Positions 1-11,567 of a stretch of DNA of 64,000 nucleotides are shown here, in pieces. The position numbers and the translations under genes were made by a program. The DNA comes from Hyphodiscus hymeniophilus (lineage: Eukaryota > Ascomycota > Leotiomycetes > Helotiales > Hyphodiscaceae). How positions within the stretch are numbered: the stretch's first letter is position 1; each line of letters opens with the position of its first letter. The DNA is taken from assembly GCA_016508695.1 (NCBI GenBank), contig VNKQ01000012.1, forward strand, positions 558,001 through 622,000. The letters are read 5' to 3'. Below the pieces are notes generated by a model. The model saw only the letters and a program-made list of their open reading frames with translations. It was not told the origin of the DNA and did not search any database.

Positions 1-49
1 CGACGACGACGACGCGAACCCAATATGGTACTGATACCTAGTTAAGTTA

Positions 50-85
50 GAGGGGGGGGGGGAATCCAAATAGGGGGGGGGGGGA
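50..85 (+). repeat. Duplicated poly-G tracts
   Basis: Two runs of about 11-12 G are each followed by GAATC and separated by a short AAATA-containing spacer. This looks like a local duplication or slippage product and could fold as a G-quadruplex. Run length is prone to sequencing error. Confidence 0.6.
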
Positions 86-3000
86 ATCACTCGCCTTGCT
101 TTTCAAGCGCTTCACTTCAAAAGGAGCATGGCATGGATGGCACGGGGCTGGAGATGGGGGCCACGCCCATGCTTCTACTGTACGGTTTACGCACGCTCGT
201 ATTTCGTATGCGATGGGAGATTTGGAAAGGATGTGCTTGGTTGGGTGCTTGCTTTTTTGATATCTGATTTGGCGTCCTGGCCTCCTTCACCGCTATGTTG
301 GGATCTCACCAAGAATCTTGATGCATGGACTGGCTTATCTCCAGACGGGCTGGGGCAAGAATGCATGCGGGTACGTAAATGTCTGGCTTGTTAATTGGGG
401 AAGGTAGTCGATGCGTGCGTGCTTGAGAAAGATTGAGATGAGACCTGGAGTGCAGCGTTGCGAGTGCAGCCCCTCCGAGGAATGCAAAGCAAATCTGCAG
501 ATTTTAGGAATCCGGGGACGGTGACTTCAGACGATGTCTACACGGAATGATTGGTGAAAGGCAATGAATGGCCAGTGTCTCGTCGCAGTCGTACGCTGGA
601 TCGTGCGCGCGTTTCTAAACGACATGGAAACGAGTTGTGCCTTGGAATGACAGATGAGAAATGAAGTCATCGTGAGGTGCCTCTGCGCCACGCCAAAAAA
701 GCAAAGATCGCGGGAGTAGCCAGGCGTCGTTGCTGTCAGCTTGTACTTGTCATGGGGTTGTCAAGAACAGGAATGGGAATGGAGATGGGAATTTAATGTT
801 AAAAGGACGTCCTCGTGATGTTGGTTGTTGACGATCCCGTCAATTAGTGAGCGGCGACATCCGCTGGTGGGACCGTGGATCAGGTACTTCGTCGATCTGG
901 GTAAATAGGGTGACGCGAAAGGTACTGTACCTCCGTGCTGCAAACATCGTGATGCTTAGTCCTGACTTTACGAGAGCGGAAAGTGGGGGGAGGTAGGTAG
1001 GGTAGGCTTGCTGAGGTGGGCTTGGGGCCTTGGCTGTGGTAGGCTCCTGAAACGAGGCTGATGATGAGGATGATGAGGATGAAGAACCGGCTCTCTCGGA
1101 TCTCCATGGGAACCTTGGGAGGAGAGACGAGTACGGTTATGGAATATGGGAGGATGACAATGCGTTGGGACTTGGAGGTCAAGTGGCCATTCTGATTCTG
1201 ATTAGATTACATGTCGTGGAACCGATGGCGATTCCAGCGGTTCTGGTGTTATGCGACTGGAGACTGTTACGTTGTCGGTGGGTGGATAAATGTCGCCCAT
1301 ATGGTATTTCTCGGCATTCCAACTTCTCCATCATGGCCTCTCGTCGTCGCACATCATCAGATAAGCCTTCCCCCGCCATGTGCGAGCCGACGTTTCACTG
1401 CATAGGACGGTGAGATGCGAGTGGAAGAGCTCTTGGTCCAATTAATATAAATGCGGGTAAGACTGTCAAGGCGCACCACATTCTCGAGACCGAGTTCCGG
1501 TTTTCGGTTCAAAATCCACGTTTGGATGAATCCTTCTTGGCCGTTGAACTGCAGATAGATGGTTTCGTAAATTGTGGTGACCAGGCTTGCGCAAGCATGG
1601 CCACGCCTGCCTATTAATTGTCTGGTGCGTACGGAATACAGTATTTGTAGATTGTACTGTACTCGTACATATGCAGCATCCCGGTCACACAGCAGGCTTT
1701 CCTTCTGTATGGGTATTGGATCATTGGATGCCGGGCGCATCCTATTGGTATTCTGTATTCTTCGTGGTTATTGTTCTGGAAGGTGGAGGGGAAAAGGTGG
1801 AAGCTATCGTTCAATGTCCTCTTCTTCCCGAAGCAACAGCTGTCTCTGAACATGCCACTTGTGGTTCGACGGCAAGGCTGATCATATGGAGAATGGTGGC
1901 AACGAAGTGATCGATATCGGGGGTCAGATCATGTTTATGTTCCGAAGGTACCGATGCAGCAGGAAAGTCCCTTTGTTGATCAGGTCCTGGCACTTGTGGG
2001 ATGGGACGGAAGAATCAGAAATGGGGTGTTGGAAGCAAATGAAGATATCGAATTGGTGACATCGGCAACGATGACCGAGCGGTCGCTATCAGTGGTTACG
2101 GAGATGTAACCCTTATCAAAGAGAATGGAACGATTGATTGATACACGACACGATTGCTGAGGTAACGTCTGGATGGAGATCCGAAGAAGGTTTTGTGGCC
2201 AAGGATATGTCGATCAACTAATCTTCACCGACCTCAACATATGCCTGGATCAACGTTGGATCGACCTCAACGGCGTCAAAATGCAAGACTCGAATCCTTA
2301 AATGGTAATCTCAGGCATGGCCCAACTCCAGCCTGCTTCGCCGAGATGCACTGCTACCAGAGCTGCAGCCCGCGATGAGTATTTTGTAGATACAAGAACA
2401 ACTCAACAACATCCCACTTACGGCACTGCTTATCAACAGCTGAGTACCGACACAAACTCCCTCTTACCAAGCAGCAGAAGTCGGTCTACAGCCGCCTGCG
2501 TGTATTGATAATCTGTGGGGTGGTTCTTCGAGATCGCTTGCATGATAGCATTCTGTCTTGATTGAAAATATATTTTCGCCTCCTAGGGAAGGAAGTTCTG
2601 AGCGCCCGTTCTGCAAGCTGAGGCAGGGTTGGGTGAGAGATCCATGCTTAGAGCGACGCCTCATCCATGCAGAGGTCGATTGAAAGTTCGAATGTGGCTT
2701 GCTTTGGCATCTGCACCCTGTCGCTGCCAATTCCATGCCCAAATTGAGCGGGCAAGGCCAATCAACGGCGCGCTCACCCCAGGCTTTTTCCTGCGGGTGG
2801 GATGGGATTTGCTGATTACGTTCGCGTCTGATTACTGCTTGGACGAATTGCGGTAGAGTAGGAGAAGTTCAATATGGCAGGGGAAAGGAGGGAGAGAGAT
2901 AGAGAGAGAGAAGAAGGAGAAGAGATGCGAGGGAGGAGTAGTAGAGGGTAGGTGGAAGATTGAAGATAGATCATGTAGGACGCTAATAACCAAAAACATA

Positions 3001-3747
3001 CTTTGTCCTGTCTTGTACCCATTACTCGAGCATCCGCAAGTAGGCAGTGCTTCGTCACTCATTGGCGGAGTTCCAATCTCTTCTCCGCCCTCTGCAAGCA
3101 AGAAGCTTTGCACTCACAGTGTGCTGCATGCATGCGGATGGACATTCCCCACCGTGACAGACTGTACTGTACTGTATTATTGTACTATGCAATAATTACT
3201 TACTGTACGGTACAGATGCACTGCAGAGGCGTTTTGGTGGTGGAGAGTTGGTCCAACAAGATCAAGCTCATCCAACGATGCATGCATGGCATATTCCCAG
3301 TGCTTCTCTGAGACCTACTACTGTTAACTGTAGTCATAATGCTCGTCGCAGGTCATTTTCATCCGCTATCCGCCATCATCCTCCATCCTGACTCCTGAGT
3401 AAGGTAGTCTTAAGTAGGTCTAATCCTTTGTAGTGTGCGGCACTGGCCCCACTGCGAAGGATACCTTGAGGTTAACACAGGAGAGGATTGACAGGCCTAG
3501 ATCAGTGAATGCCCAGCAAGAAATAAAGAAGAGACCCACCGAAAGACTGGGACTCGTACACACTACAGTGACTGGACATGAGTGGACACTGGACACTGAC
3601 CAATTGACCAGTGGCCACATCCACACAAAACCCCCCCGTCGCCCAAAGCCGTCAAAAGGCCAAAGCCAAAGCCAAAAGCCAAAAGCCAAAACACCCGCAC
3701 TAAACTTGCTGCATACCCTGCAAGTTCAGACTCCGATCCAACAATAC

Positions 3748-3792
3748 TACTCCCGCTACTCCCGCTACTCCCACTACTCCCACTACTCCCAC
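3748..3792 (+). repeat. 9-bp tandem repeat (TACTCCCRC)x5
   Basis: Five consecutive copies of TACTCCCRC, two with G and three with A at the eighth base. A short CTC microsatellite follows near 3846. It lies in the probable promoter or leader of the CBM21 gene. An open frame runs through it but encodes only a serine/tyrosine repeat, so I do not call it coding. Confidence 0.8.
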
Positions 3793-4307
3793 TACTCTGC
3801 CCCCCCTCCCCATCCACTCTCACTCCATCCTCACCACCAAAACACCTCCTCCTCCTCCTCCTCCACATACCTCTAGGCCCGAGCCAGCCTTCACTCATAA
3901 CTCTTCATCCGAGGATATACTGCAAGAGGCCATCAGTGAATCATCCATTGATCTCACTGCCCCCATCGTCAAAGGCCATTCATTCATCCATCCATCCATC
4001 CAAGACGTCATTCATTTTAAACTCCCAAGAGCCCCCATCACCCGACCACGCCGGAATCAAGAAGGAACAGGTAGAGAAGTCAAAAACAAACTTTGACTTT
4101 GTCCTGGCACCATCTCCTCCTCGCACATTCACCCTTCGAACCTGAGTCACATTCAAATCACCACTCACACTCGAACATCCTCTTGGTCGTTCTTTCTCGA
4201 GAGAAAAAAAAGTTGGCACGCTTGCTGGAATACGCCGTGTTTTAACTTTTCCTATCCGCCTCTCCACCCGATTCCATCAGCAGGAAGGTTGTTCAACAAG
4301 CAATCTC

Positions 4308-4404
4308 GTAAGTAGCAACCGCGCATCCTGAATCAGCTTACTCTTGTCTTCTCGTCACTACCACCATCACCTATGATTCACTCTTTTATTGTTTCTTTCT
4401 CCAG
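4308..4404 (+). other. Probable 5'-UTR intron of the CBM21 gene
   Basis: GTAAGT donor at 4308 and a pyrimidine-rich tract ending in CCAG at 4404, about 180 bases before the chosen ATG. The intron is inferred from splice signals only. It would place the transcription start upstream of 4308. Confidence 0.45.
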
Positions 4405-4585
4405 CATCACTCAAAGGAAATGCGGCTAACCCGGGTCCTCACATTTCAGTCGCTCAACACTAGCTACGGATTTCACAGAAGGTCCAATGCTTAGTGGGTA
4501 TTAGATCGCTTCTCGACATTCCCTCGTCGAACAGCTTTACCTCCTCCGAATACCTCCCCTCGACATTCCCGAACATTCAGTACGG

Positions 4586-6957
4586 ATGCCTTATACGCCT
4601 CCCGCCCAGCGATCCCCAGCTGCGTCCGCTCCTCAGTCTCCTGATATCAGTCGGCGCTCTTCATATGGAACTGCAGGTCAGTCGTCACCCCATCACCTCT
4701 CGGTGCACAAACCAGAGTTGCCACGATCGACATCCTACCTTACTCGCCATCGTCGGACACCTTCTGCCAAGGTCGCAACATTCTCGAGCGAACCAACACC
4801 GCCGGGGACTGCAGACAAGGAGAGTGAGGATACGAATAGTCTGACCGCCAATGCCAGTCTGCGACAGTCGCCGCCGCCTGTAACGGACGAAACGCAAATA
4901 CCTGCCGGTGCAGTCATTTCCCCACCCGACTCTACACAGAACTCGAGCGACGATGAAGAGACAAAGGAGTCAAGAGGTCGGGAGCTGGAGAACTTGGCAG
5001 AGCTGCAAGCTGCCATCAGAATAATAGAACAACGGCGAGAGAGTTCCCCAAATCGGACGGCACAAGATGCCTCAAAGATCAACCAAGCATTAACCTTGGT
5101 TATGCCAGCATCAGAAGAGCAGAACAAGCCGCTTGCACAACACATTGAGCAGAGCGCCACTCAAGCTCTGCGAAAGATTTCGCACAACAGATCGAACACA
5201 GATACTGCTGTATTCCTCGATCTGAGACAACCCCTTTCTCCCGAGACACCTTTAACTGGTTCCGACGAAGAATTTGAGGAAGATGATGAGCCCGAGCGCT
5301 CGAGGAGGAAGCCACCGATGTTGAGAAAGAAGTCTGGAGAGCTTGTTAGACCAGCTCTTCGACCCTCATCAGCACGGCGGCGACCCTCAAGCATGCCTGG
5401 TACTCCTACATTTTCCAAAGCTGTACACTTTGACCAACACCTCGAACATGTCCGACATTTTCTCCAAGTTGATCGACCCTTAGCAGTCAGTGCTGGCTCG
5501 TCGCCTGTCGAGGCATACGATAGCGATACTGAATTCCCGTTCGATGAGTCGACCAAATCAAGAACGCCGCCTTTCGAATGGGAGCTCGTGCTGTCGAACT
5601 TCCCCACGGAAACACCTATCCGCCTCGCACAACCTGTGAAGGTAGAAAGAGTATTCCTGTCGGCGGATAACAAGAACTTGATTGGATCCGTCTCTGTTGC
5701 CAACCTATCATTTAATAAATGGGTCGTTGCTCGGTTTACATTGGACTACTGGAAGACAACATCGGAGGTCGTTGCCGAGTACAACAATGATGTTAGACAA
5801 CCCAAACACACCGACGGCCGTGACCGGTTCAACTTCAACATCAAGCTGGCGGACCTGGCGAATCTCGAAGCGAAGACAATGTTCTTCTGTGTGAAGTATT
5901 CCGTTAATGGACAAGAATACTGGGATAACAATAACTCCACCAACTTCCAGGTCGACTTCAGGAAGAAGGCTAAGCCACAGAATGGGAAGAAGGGTGCTCA
6001 AGGTGCTGCCTCGCGACCGGTCAATGCATTACCAAGAAGCAACAAGAAGTCACCTCCAGCTAGTGGTCGACCCAAGTCAATGCCTGTTGCGTTTGATGAC
6101 TTTGCTGATGGTTTTGATGGCAAATACAAGTTTGATGACTTCAAGCAACCTGTCAATGACTACTTGGGAGACTCGGGCACCACACCACTTAGGTTGAAGG
6201 GTGTTAAGTCTGCTGTCAGCATCGCTTCCGACAACGTCACTCGAAGAACAGCCAATCCTAATGGTCAGGCTTTCGGCAACCGATATGACTTCGGCGCCTC
6301 TCTTTCAGCAGCAATCAGCGCTGCCAATAGTGCCTTGGGCGATAAGAGTGGGATAGTTATGAAGCCCTCAACCAAGAAACCAGCCGCCAAAGTGATCCAG
6401 GATGCTGAAGAGACCTCCTCGCCCCTCACTACGACCAGTCCCCAAGCTTCCAAAAAGTCCCCAGGGCCATTGAAGACCACTCCTGTTGCCGCCCCCAAGA
6501 CAAGTGGAACTGATTCGCCACGACCGGCGGGCTCGGAAAAACCTCCTCTTGCTTCCCAGTCCTACAATGAGTTGCTGGACAAGTATTGCTTCGTACGTAC
6601 CAACGAAAACCACTGGGCCACCAAGGACTCGTAAGCTAATCATTCCTATAGTTTGGATCCGTGAAGTCATCCCCACAACTCAAGGAAGGAACATTAAAAT
6701 CCGGTCAATACGACGGCAGCAACGACGACGGTTACATACTTGGATCAGTTGATTCGTCGATTAACAGTTCTCCTTTGATTACGGAAAAGAAGCAATCGCC
6801 ACCGAGAACGCAAAATCCGAGTTCTCAAGCATCCAGATCTGCAAGTCCTGCCCCGATGACGGGCTTCGTTACGGGTACGTCTCCGATGTATCTTTACCAA
6901 AACCATGGTGGTTTTCCGTTCTACGAAGCTCATACAGCTACAGCAATTCGCGGTTAA
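4586..6957 (+). CDS. PP1 glycogen-targeting regulatory subunit (GAC1-like, CBM21)
   Basis: Regulatory subunit expected to bring protein phosphatase 1 (Glc7 type) to glycogen and activate glycogen synthase. Exon 1 is 4586-6592 and exon 2 is 6652-6957, with a 59-base intron (GTACGT...CTATAG) and a GCTAAT branch site; the protein has 770 residues. The PP1-docking RVxF motif appears as KAVHF at residues 278-282. The CBM21 domain runs from about 330 to 458. The conserved tail YNELLDKYCFFGS is only formed across the exon junction, which supports the splice. The N-terminal 270 residues are Ser/Pro-rich and disordered, with an acidic patch. Start chosen at the first ATG of the frame. Family assignment is firm; orthology to one particular yeast paralogue (GAC1, PIG1, PIG2, GIP2) is not. 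Confidence 0.93.
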
Positions 6958-7868
6958 GTAACGTTCGAGCGACTTGCAATTGTGGTCACATCACTTTTTA
7001 CGTTTTACGCTCTCACGAATCATACCAAAACGATGACACGACCTGATCTGTTCGGAAAGGGTATTGACGGGAATCGTGGCGAGTCGAATGGGGAGATAAG
7101 AGGTCAGATTACCTCTTTACTGAGCGTGGTCTATGAAGCGACAACACAGATAGTTGGGAAATGGGAAGAATCTGGCCCAAACGGTTGATTCGAGGCCCAC
7201 TGTTTATATGACGTTTCTCTGGAACGTCTCTTGTCGATGCATTTTTGCGAGGTGGGAGGAGGATCATGGTCTGCGTTGCAGACTGCGAGAATGCTTGCGC
7301 TTGCTTTCCTCCATTGTACTTTTGAGCGTTTCTTTCTTTCTTGCATGTCTTTTCCTCTGTGCAGCTGCGTTCAGCGAGCCGACTCTACTCTGAATTCGGT
7401 ATATAGACTGGTCTTTTAATCTGGGTGTTTACGAGGAATGGATGAGACGCAATGGCAGGAAGGCTTTTAGCCTTATGAGATTGTTTCCTGGAAAAGTTAT
7501 GTGTGGTATCTGCTATGTGGGACTGTGGGCTGGGAGAGAGGGTGGAAAAGGGTCGTTTGGGATGTAGATGTCCTACCGTCTGAGGTCAGTCTTCTGGCTG
7601 TGCTGCAGACATGGTGATATGAAAATGAGAGGCGAATGATCTTGAATTCTGTGTTATGCTTGTGATATTCTTTTGATACCCGCGAATCTTGCTTGGTCTC
7701 TCCCAAGCCGCTCCCACCCCTTCCAAATCCTAGTATATACTACGCGACCAAGATTCTTTTTTCTACATTCACTCACTCACTTACTTTTCTCCCATCATCA
7801 TCTCTGACATCATTCGCACTATCCCCCACCAACACCACGCATCGCCCATCAACCCCAACATCTCCAAG

Positions 7869-8069
7869 ATGTCAAAGCGCCGCGACAGCGTCACCGCCAG
7901 CTCCACAACACAGCACAACCCTCCCCACGCCGCTACGAAATCTAGATGTTTCGTCCCGCGGATCATGCAAAGTGCTGCGAGGTGTCGAACCCACTATATC
8001 CGCAAACCCACCGGACTGAGATCACGCCCCACGTACGAGCCACCAGCCTCAGACGAGGACCCACTGTGA
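7869..8069 (+). CDS. Possible small hypothetical protein
   Basis: A 66-residue basic, Ser/Arg-rich frame opens at an ATG preceded by a CT-rich leader (7765-7865) and a TATA-like AGTATATAC near 7732, which looks like a real fungal promoter. The frame has no domain I recognise. An overlapping frame (7946-8356) is longer but equally uninformative. The true gene may be spliced between the two. I can support a transcript start better than a product. Confidence 0.25.
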   Translation: MSKRRDSVTASSTTQHNPPHAATKSRCFVPRIMQSAARCRTHYIRKPTGLRSRPTYEPPASDEDPL

Positions 8070-8792
8070 AATCTAGCAAAAATGAATCGTCAAAGAAGTA
8101 CTTGGTGCCCAAGAACACTCAGCTTCAGGCCGCGCCTTGCGAGGTGGAGAGGACTGCAGAATACATGCGCAGTGGTGCTGTGGAGATAGATTTTCTGAGA
8201 GTGGTTGAGCGTCGTGGGAGGTCGTCGGGGAGCATGGCTTGCTTCTTGGTGGAGACGTGGACTGGAATTCGTCGATATGGAGATCGAGTGGTCATGGAGC
8301 TCATGAATGTTGTGGTGGATTGGCGAGGTCTACTAAGTGGGCCAGGTGGGGTGTAGCATTGCGAAATTTACCTACCTACTTTACCTAGATACTATGGCAT
8401 GAGGTGTATAAGCTTGTTAGTTGCTGAAATCGAGAGAGTGTGAGGCTCAAAAAGGAGGTCAGGTATGTATATCACGTGGCGTGTTGGGGATTTTAGGACC
8501 CGGTTAGATTCTTAGTCAGTGGGTTTCAAATCCGATAATGTCGATTGGAGACGGAGCTTTGCGGAGCTCGAGCTCGTACGATCTCGACGACGACAACATT
8601 TTCTGCGTTTCTCTACTCTGGACTGAGAGGAGATTCAATAACCAACCTCATCCTCCTCCTCGCCTTCAAACATTCCAATCCAGTCCTTCATAAATCCCAC
8701 TCGTCCTAGATCAACCACCCTATTTCCCGACCTCTCTCGAATTCCCAGGCCAATCCATCCCACAACACAAGCTTCAAACAAATCATAATAGA

Positions 8793-9380
8793 ATGCCATC
8801 ATCAGCAGCCTCTCTAGCCCTACGCCGCTGTATGCGCAGCCAACGTGCCATCGCGGCTTGTACGCAGAATGCAGCTGTCTCAAATCCCACGAGGACGTGT
8901 ATAGCAGGCGTCATATGTCCCGCGAGGGGTGTGTCTTCTACCACATCCACGCAACCATCCTCGCGACACACAACCTCGCAACGCTCCGAAGCCCCACCAC
9001 GAACACAGCCGCGCAGCCAACCCTCAAACCCGCGCTCCGCCGTCCCGAGAAGACACAGCTCCTCGATCCAGGGCACGATAGCTCAGGGCGCGGCCGGCAT
9101 CCCCTCAGAGGCGGCGCGCGAGGCGGAGATGCTGGAGGCGCCGGGCCACCTCAACGAGAAGGAGCTCCAGATCTGGACCATGCTGCAGAGGGAGCTGCGG
9201 CCGACGAGGCTGGAGGTGCAGGACATCTCCGGCGGCTGCGGGAGCATGTACGGCATCCAGGTCGTCAGCGAGAGGTTTCGCGGCTTGAATATGCTGAAGC
9301 AGCAGAGGCTGGTCAATCAGGTTCTGGGCGATGAGATTAAGGGCTGGCATGGGGTGCAGTTGAAGACTGCTGTGCCGTAG
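8793..9380 (+). CDS. Mitochondrial BolA-like protein (Bol3/Aim1 type)
   Basis: Single-exon protein of 195 residues. The C-terminal BolA fold covers roughly 120-195. It contains the motif GGCGSMY, with the cysteine typical of BOLA3, and an invariant-type histidine in the GWHGVQLKT segment near the end. BolA3 proteins act late in mitochondrial [4Fe-4S] cluster delivery together with Nfu1 or monothiol glutaredoxin. The first 90 or so residues are Arg/Ser/Thr-rich and low in acidic residues, as expected of a mitochondrial targeting sequence, though longer than usual. GC-rich coding sequence at 9090-9250. It stands alone, with intergenic sequence on both sides. Confidence 0.88.
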   Translation: MPSSAASLALRRCMRSQRAIAACTQNAAVSNPTRTCIAGVICPARGVSSTTSTQPSSRHTTSQRSEAPPRTQPRSQPSNPRSAVPRRHSSSIQGTIAQGAAGIPSEAAREAEMLEAPGHLNEKELQIWTMLQRELRPTRLEVQDISGGCGSMYGIQVVSERFRGLNMLKQQRLVNQVLGDEIKGWHGVQLKTAVP

Positions 9381-10294
9381 GTGGGGATGAGGGGAGGGGA
9401 GGGAAGGGGTTGAGAAGGGGTGGTGGAGGGTGGGAAGTGGCTGTATGATACGTGATGATAGTCGAAGGCTATATGTACATATGGATATGGATCTATGAAT
9501 TCTAAGGAAGAGCTTCTTCAAGTGATGATCTTGAAGATACGACCGCTGTCGGAAGATGCGGCGCGTCGAGAGAAGTTTACCTTTATGGGGGAAGTCCCGG
9601 GACAGCATACCCTTGGAAGCCAGAGCGTGCAGTGTGCACTATACCAGCGAGGCCAGTGAGGCGGCTGACTGTGTTCAGATATTAGTTTGGCTTAGAAATG
9701 ACTTTTGCCGTACTACAATTTACGTGCAAAGCTCCCAACGTTAATGCTCTTTTTATGCTATTGCGCCTTGGACGATAGAGCGTATGGGAGGACAAGTTGT
9801 GTTACATTTGAATTGCTTTCTTTTACAATGCGTTACTAGGAAAGCAAGATGGACTCGTGAGTAGTGGCTCTGAGAGTTTGGGAGATAAGTGAAGATGGTA
9901 GAAGTGGGAGGCAGTAAAGGAAGTCATACATGATAGTTAAGTAAAGCACTAGTCCGCAATGCTCAATAAAGCAGACTTGTTAATGCAAACTTGACAGATA
10001 AATACCTGTTGAAGGGAAGAAATAAATATGGCAGTAGGAGCTCCATTTTTTAACTTATGGCTTTTGCTCTGAATGTTGACGCAAAAGCAGTTCGGTCTGT
10101 ATAGACCCGAGTTCGGCGGCAAAGGAAAGTGGGGTAGATCGTGACTTTTCGCATCGCCAACTTCAACGGCTTTCTCTCCGCTATTACTTCCCATCCTTCG
10201 TATATAAGTCGAGCTGCAGTTAAAACATACACTCCTTACCAAAACTTTGCCAAACAAAGTCCGTTTTAACCACGTCTTCACTCACACTCAAAAT
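9381..10294. other. Intergenic region with promoter of the SDR gene
   Basis: No gene seen. A TATATAAG box at 10201-10208 lies about 90 bases upstream of the SDR start codon and probably sets its transcription start near 10230. The left part is the BolA 3' region. Confidence 0.5.
10201..10208 (+). promoter_or_regulatory. TATA box of the SDR gene
   Basis: TATATAAG, 87 bases before the chosen ATG at 10295. With initiation about 30 bases downstream, the upstream in-frame ATG at 10247 would be very close to the cap, which favours the start at 10295. Confidence 0.55.
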
Positions 10295-11269
10295 ATGAGT
10301 ATTCTCATCACAGGAGCAGCAGGCTTCATAGGCCAGCTCCTTACAGAACGTCTCCTAAGCAACCCCCAATATAAGCTCATCTTAACAGATGTAATAAACC
10401 CTCCAATCCCATCCAACGCCAAGTATCCGTCCAATGCGAGATCAATCAAGGCAGATATCAGCGATACCGACTCGCTTAATGACTTGATGGCCGCCTCGCT
10501 ACCCCTCGATGCCGTCTTCATTTTCCATGGGATCATGTCCTCGGGCTCAGAAGCCAATTTCGATCTAGGGATGAAAGTCAACCTCCACGCAACCCAATCT
10601 CTGCTCGAAGCGCTCCGCCAAGCCGGCTCGAAACAGGAGAAGTTGATTCGAGTCATCTACGCGTCTTCGCAGGCTGTCTACGGCCAACCGCTCCCGGCCA
10701 TCATTGATGAGAGCGTGCTGCCCACCCCAGAAGGGTCTTATGGAGCGCAGAAGCTGATCTGTGAGACGCTGATCAATGATTATACCCGTAAAGGGTTCTT
10801 TGACGGGTTGTCTACTCGCTTCCCCACGATCTCGATCCGGCCAGGGAAGCCGACGCAAGCTGCGTCCTCGTTCCTGAGTGGGATGGTGCGGGAACCGGTC
10901 GATGGGAAGGAATGCATCATCCCGCTCAAAGATCGCTCGTTTAGATCCTGGCTATGCAGTCCGAAGACGCTGGCCGAGAATCTGGTGTATGCTCTGAGTG
11001 TGGACTTGGCCAAGTTGGAGAAGCATAAGAGGGTGGTTAATATGCCGGGCATTGGAGTCACGGTCCAGGAGATGATGGATGCTTTGGCGAGCGTTGCTGG
11101 GAATGACAAGCTGGAGCTGTTGAAGGAAGAGAGGGATCCTGACATGGAGAGAATATTGAGGAGTTGGGGGACGGATTTTGATAATAAGTTGGCATACAAT
11201 TTGGGGTTCAAAGAAGATGTTAGTTTTGAGCAAGCTGTGAGGGATTATATTTCCAGCTTGAGAAAGTAG
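10295..11269 (+). CDS. Extended SDR, D-erythronate dehydrogenase-like (DenD type)
   Basis: NAD(P)-dependent sugar or sugar-acid oxidoreductase of the extended short-chain dehydrogenase family, 324 residues, no intron. Residues 6-13 form the nucleotide-binding TGAAGFIG. The catalytic pair is Y149 and K153 (SYGAQK). The segment reading FPTISIRPGKP followed by AASSF and REP is characteristic of the DenD/Gne-like group that oxidises D-erythronate or related acids. The frame extends 16 codons upstream to 10247, but the ATG at 10295 begins directly with the Rossmann strand (MSILITG) and fits the TATA position. The next gene is a class II aldolase on the same strand, a combination familiar from bacterial C4 sugar-acid catabolism. 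Exact substrate unknown. Confidence 0.85.
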   Translation: MSILITGAAGFIGQLLTERLLSNPQYKLILTDVINPPIPSNAKYPSNARSIKADISDTDSLNDLMAASLPLDAVFIFHGIMSSGSEANFDLGMKVNLHATQSLLEALRQAGSKQEKLIRVIYASSQAVYGQPLPAIIDESVLPTPEGSYGAQKLICETLINDYTRKGFFDGLSTRFPTISIRPGKPTQAASSFLSGMVREPVDGKECIIPLKDRSFRSWLCSPKTLAENLVYALSVDLAKLEKHKRVVNMPGIGVTVQEMMDALASVAGNDKLELLKEERDPDMERILRSWGTDFDNKLAYNLGFKEDVSFEQAVRDYISSLRK

Positions 11270-11567
11270 ATATCTGACGCGAGGGGTTGTAAGCTTTTTT
11301 CACTGTACGTTTATGATTTTATTAGGACAAATGAAAGGAAAGCTATGTACCTAATTCACAATTTCCTACCCCTCTCGTGGAGCGCACTCGGCATTGACCC
11401 CGCAATGTGGGGTCAACAACCCCCACCTTTGTATTGTAAGGAGATCTACCGATTCTTCGATGCACCTTCGAACTCAAGTTCTATACCAAGAGCAATACTA
11501 ATCACTTATTTCTTGTATACCAACATACAGCAGGCTCTCGTTCTTCATAAGTGACCTCAACTTCACC

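Larger units (their letters stand above)
1..4585. other. Gene-poor stretch; leader of the CBM21 gene at its right end
   Basis: No reading frame here has recognisable domains or convincing coding character. Two G-runs lie near 50-61 and 74-84, each followed by GAATC. A 9-base tandem repeat sits at 3748-3792. CT-rich sequence from about 3800 to 4200 and a plausible 5'-UTR intron at 4308-4404 (GTAAGT...CCAG) suggest the transcript of the next gene starts in this region. A gene with many tiny exons could still be hidden here. Confidence 0.5.

Noticed and set aside
2275..2300. T-loop-like ACTCGAATCC suggesting a tRNA
   Set aside because: No acceptor, D or anticodon stems can be built around it.
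3433..3876. 147-residue open frame with SRYSRYSHYSHYS repeat
   Set aside because: The frame simply reads through a 9-base tandem repeat and CT-rich leader DNA; no domain, no homologous feel, and the opposite strand is equally open.
10247..10294. Upstream start of the SDR gene
   Set aside because: It would sit almost at the predicted cap site and place 16 residues before the Rossmann strand, unlike the family.
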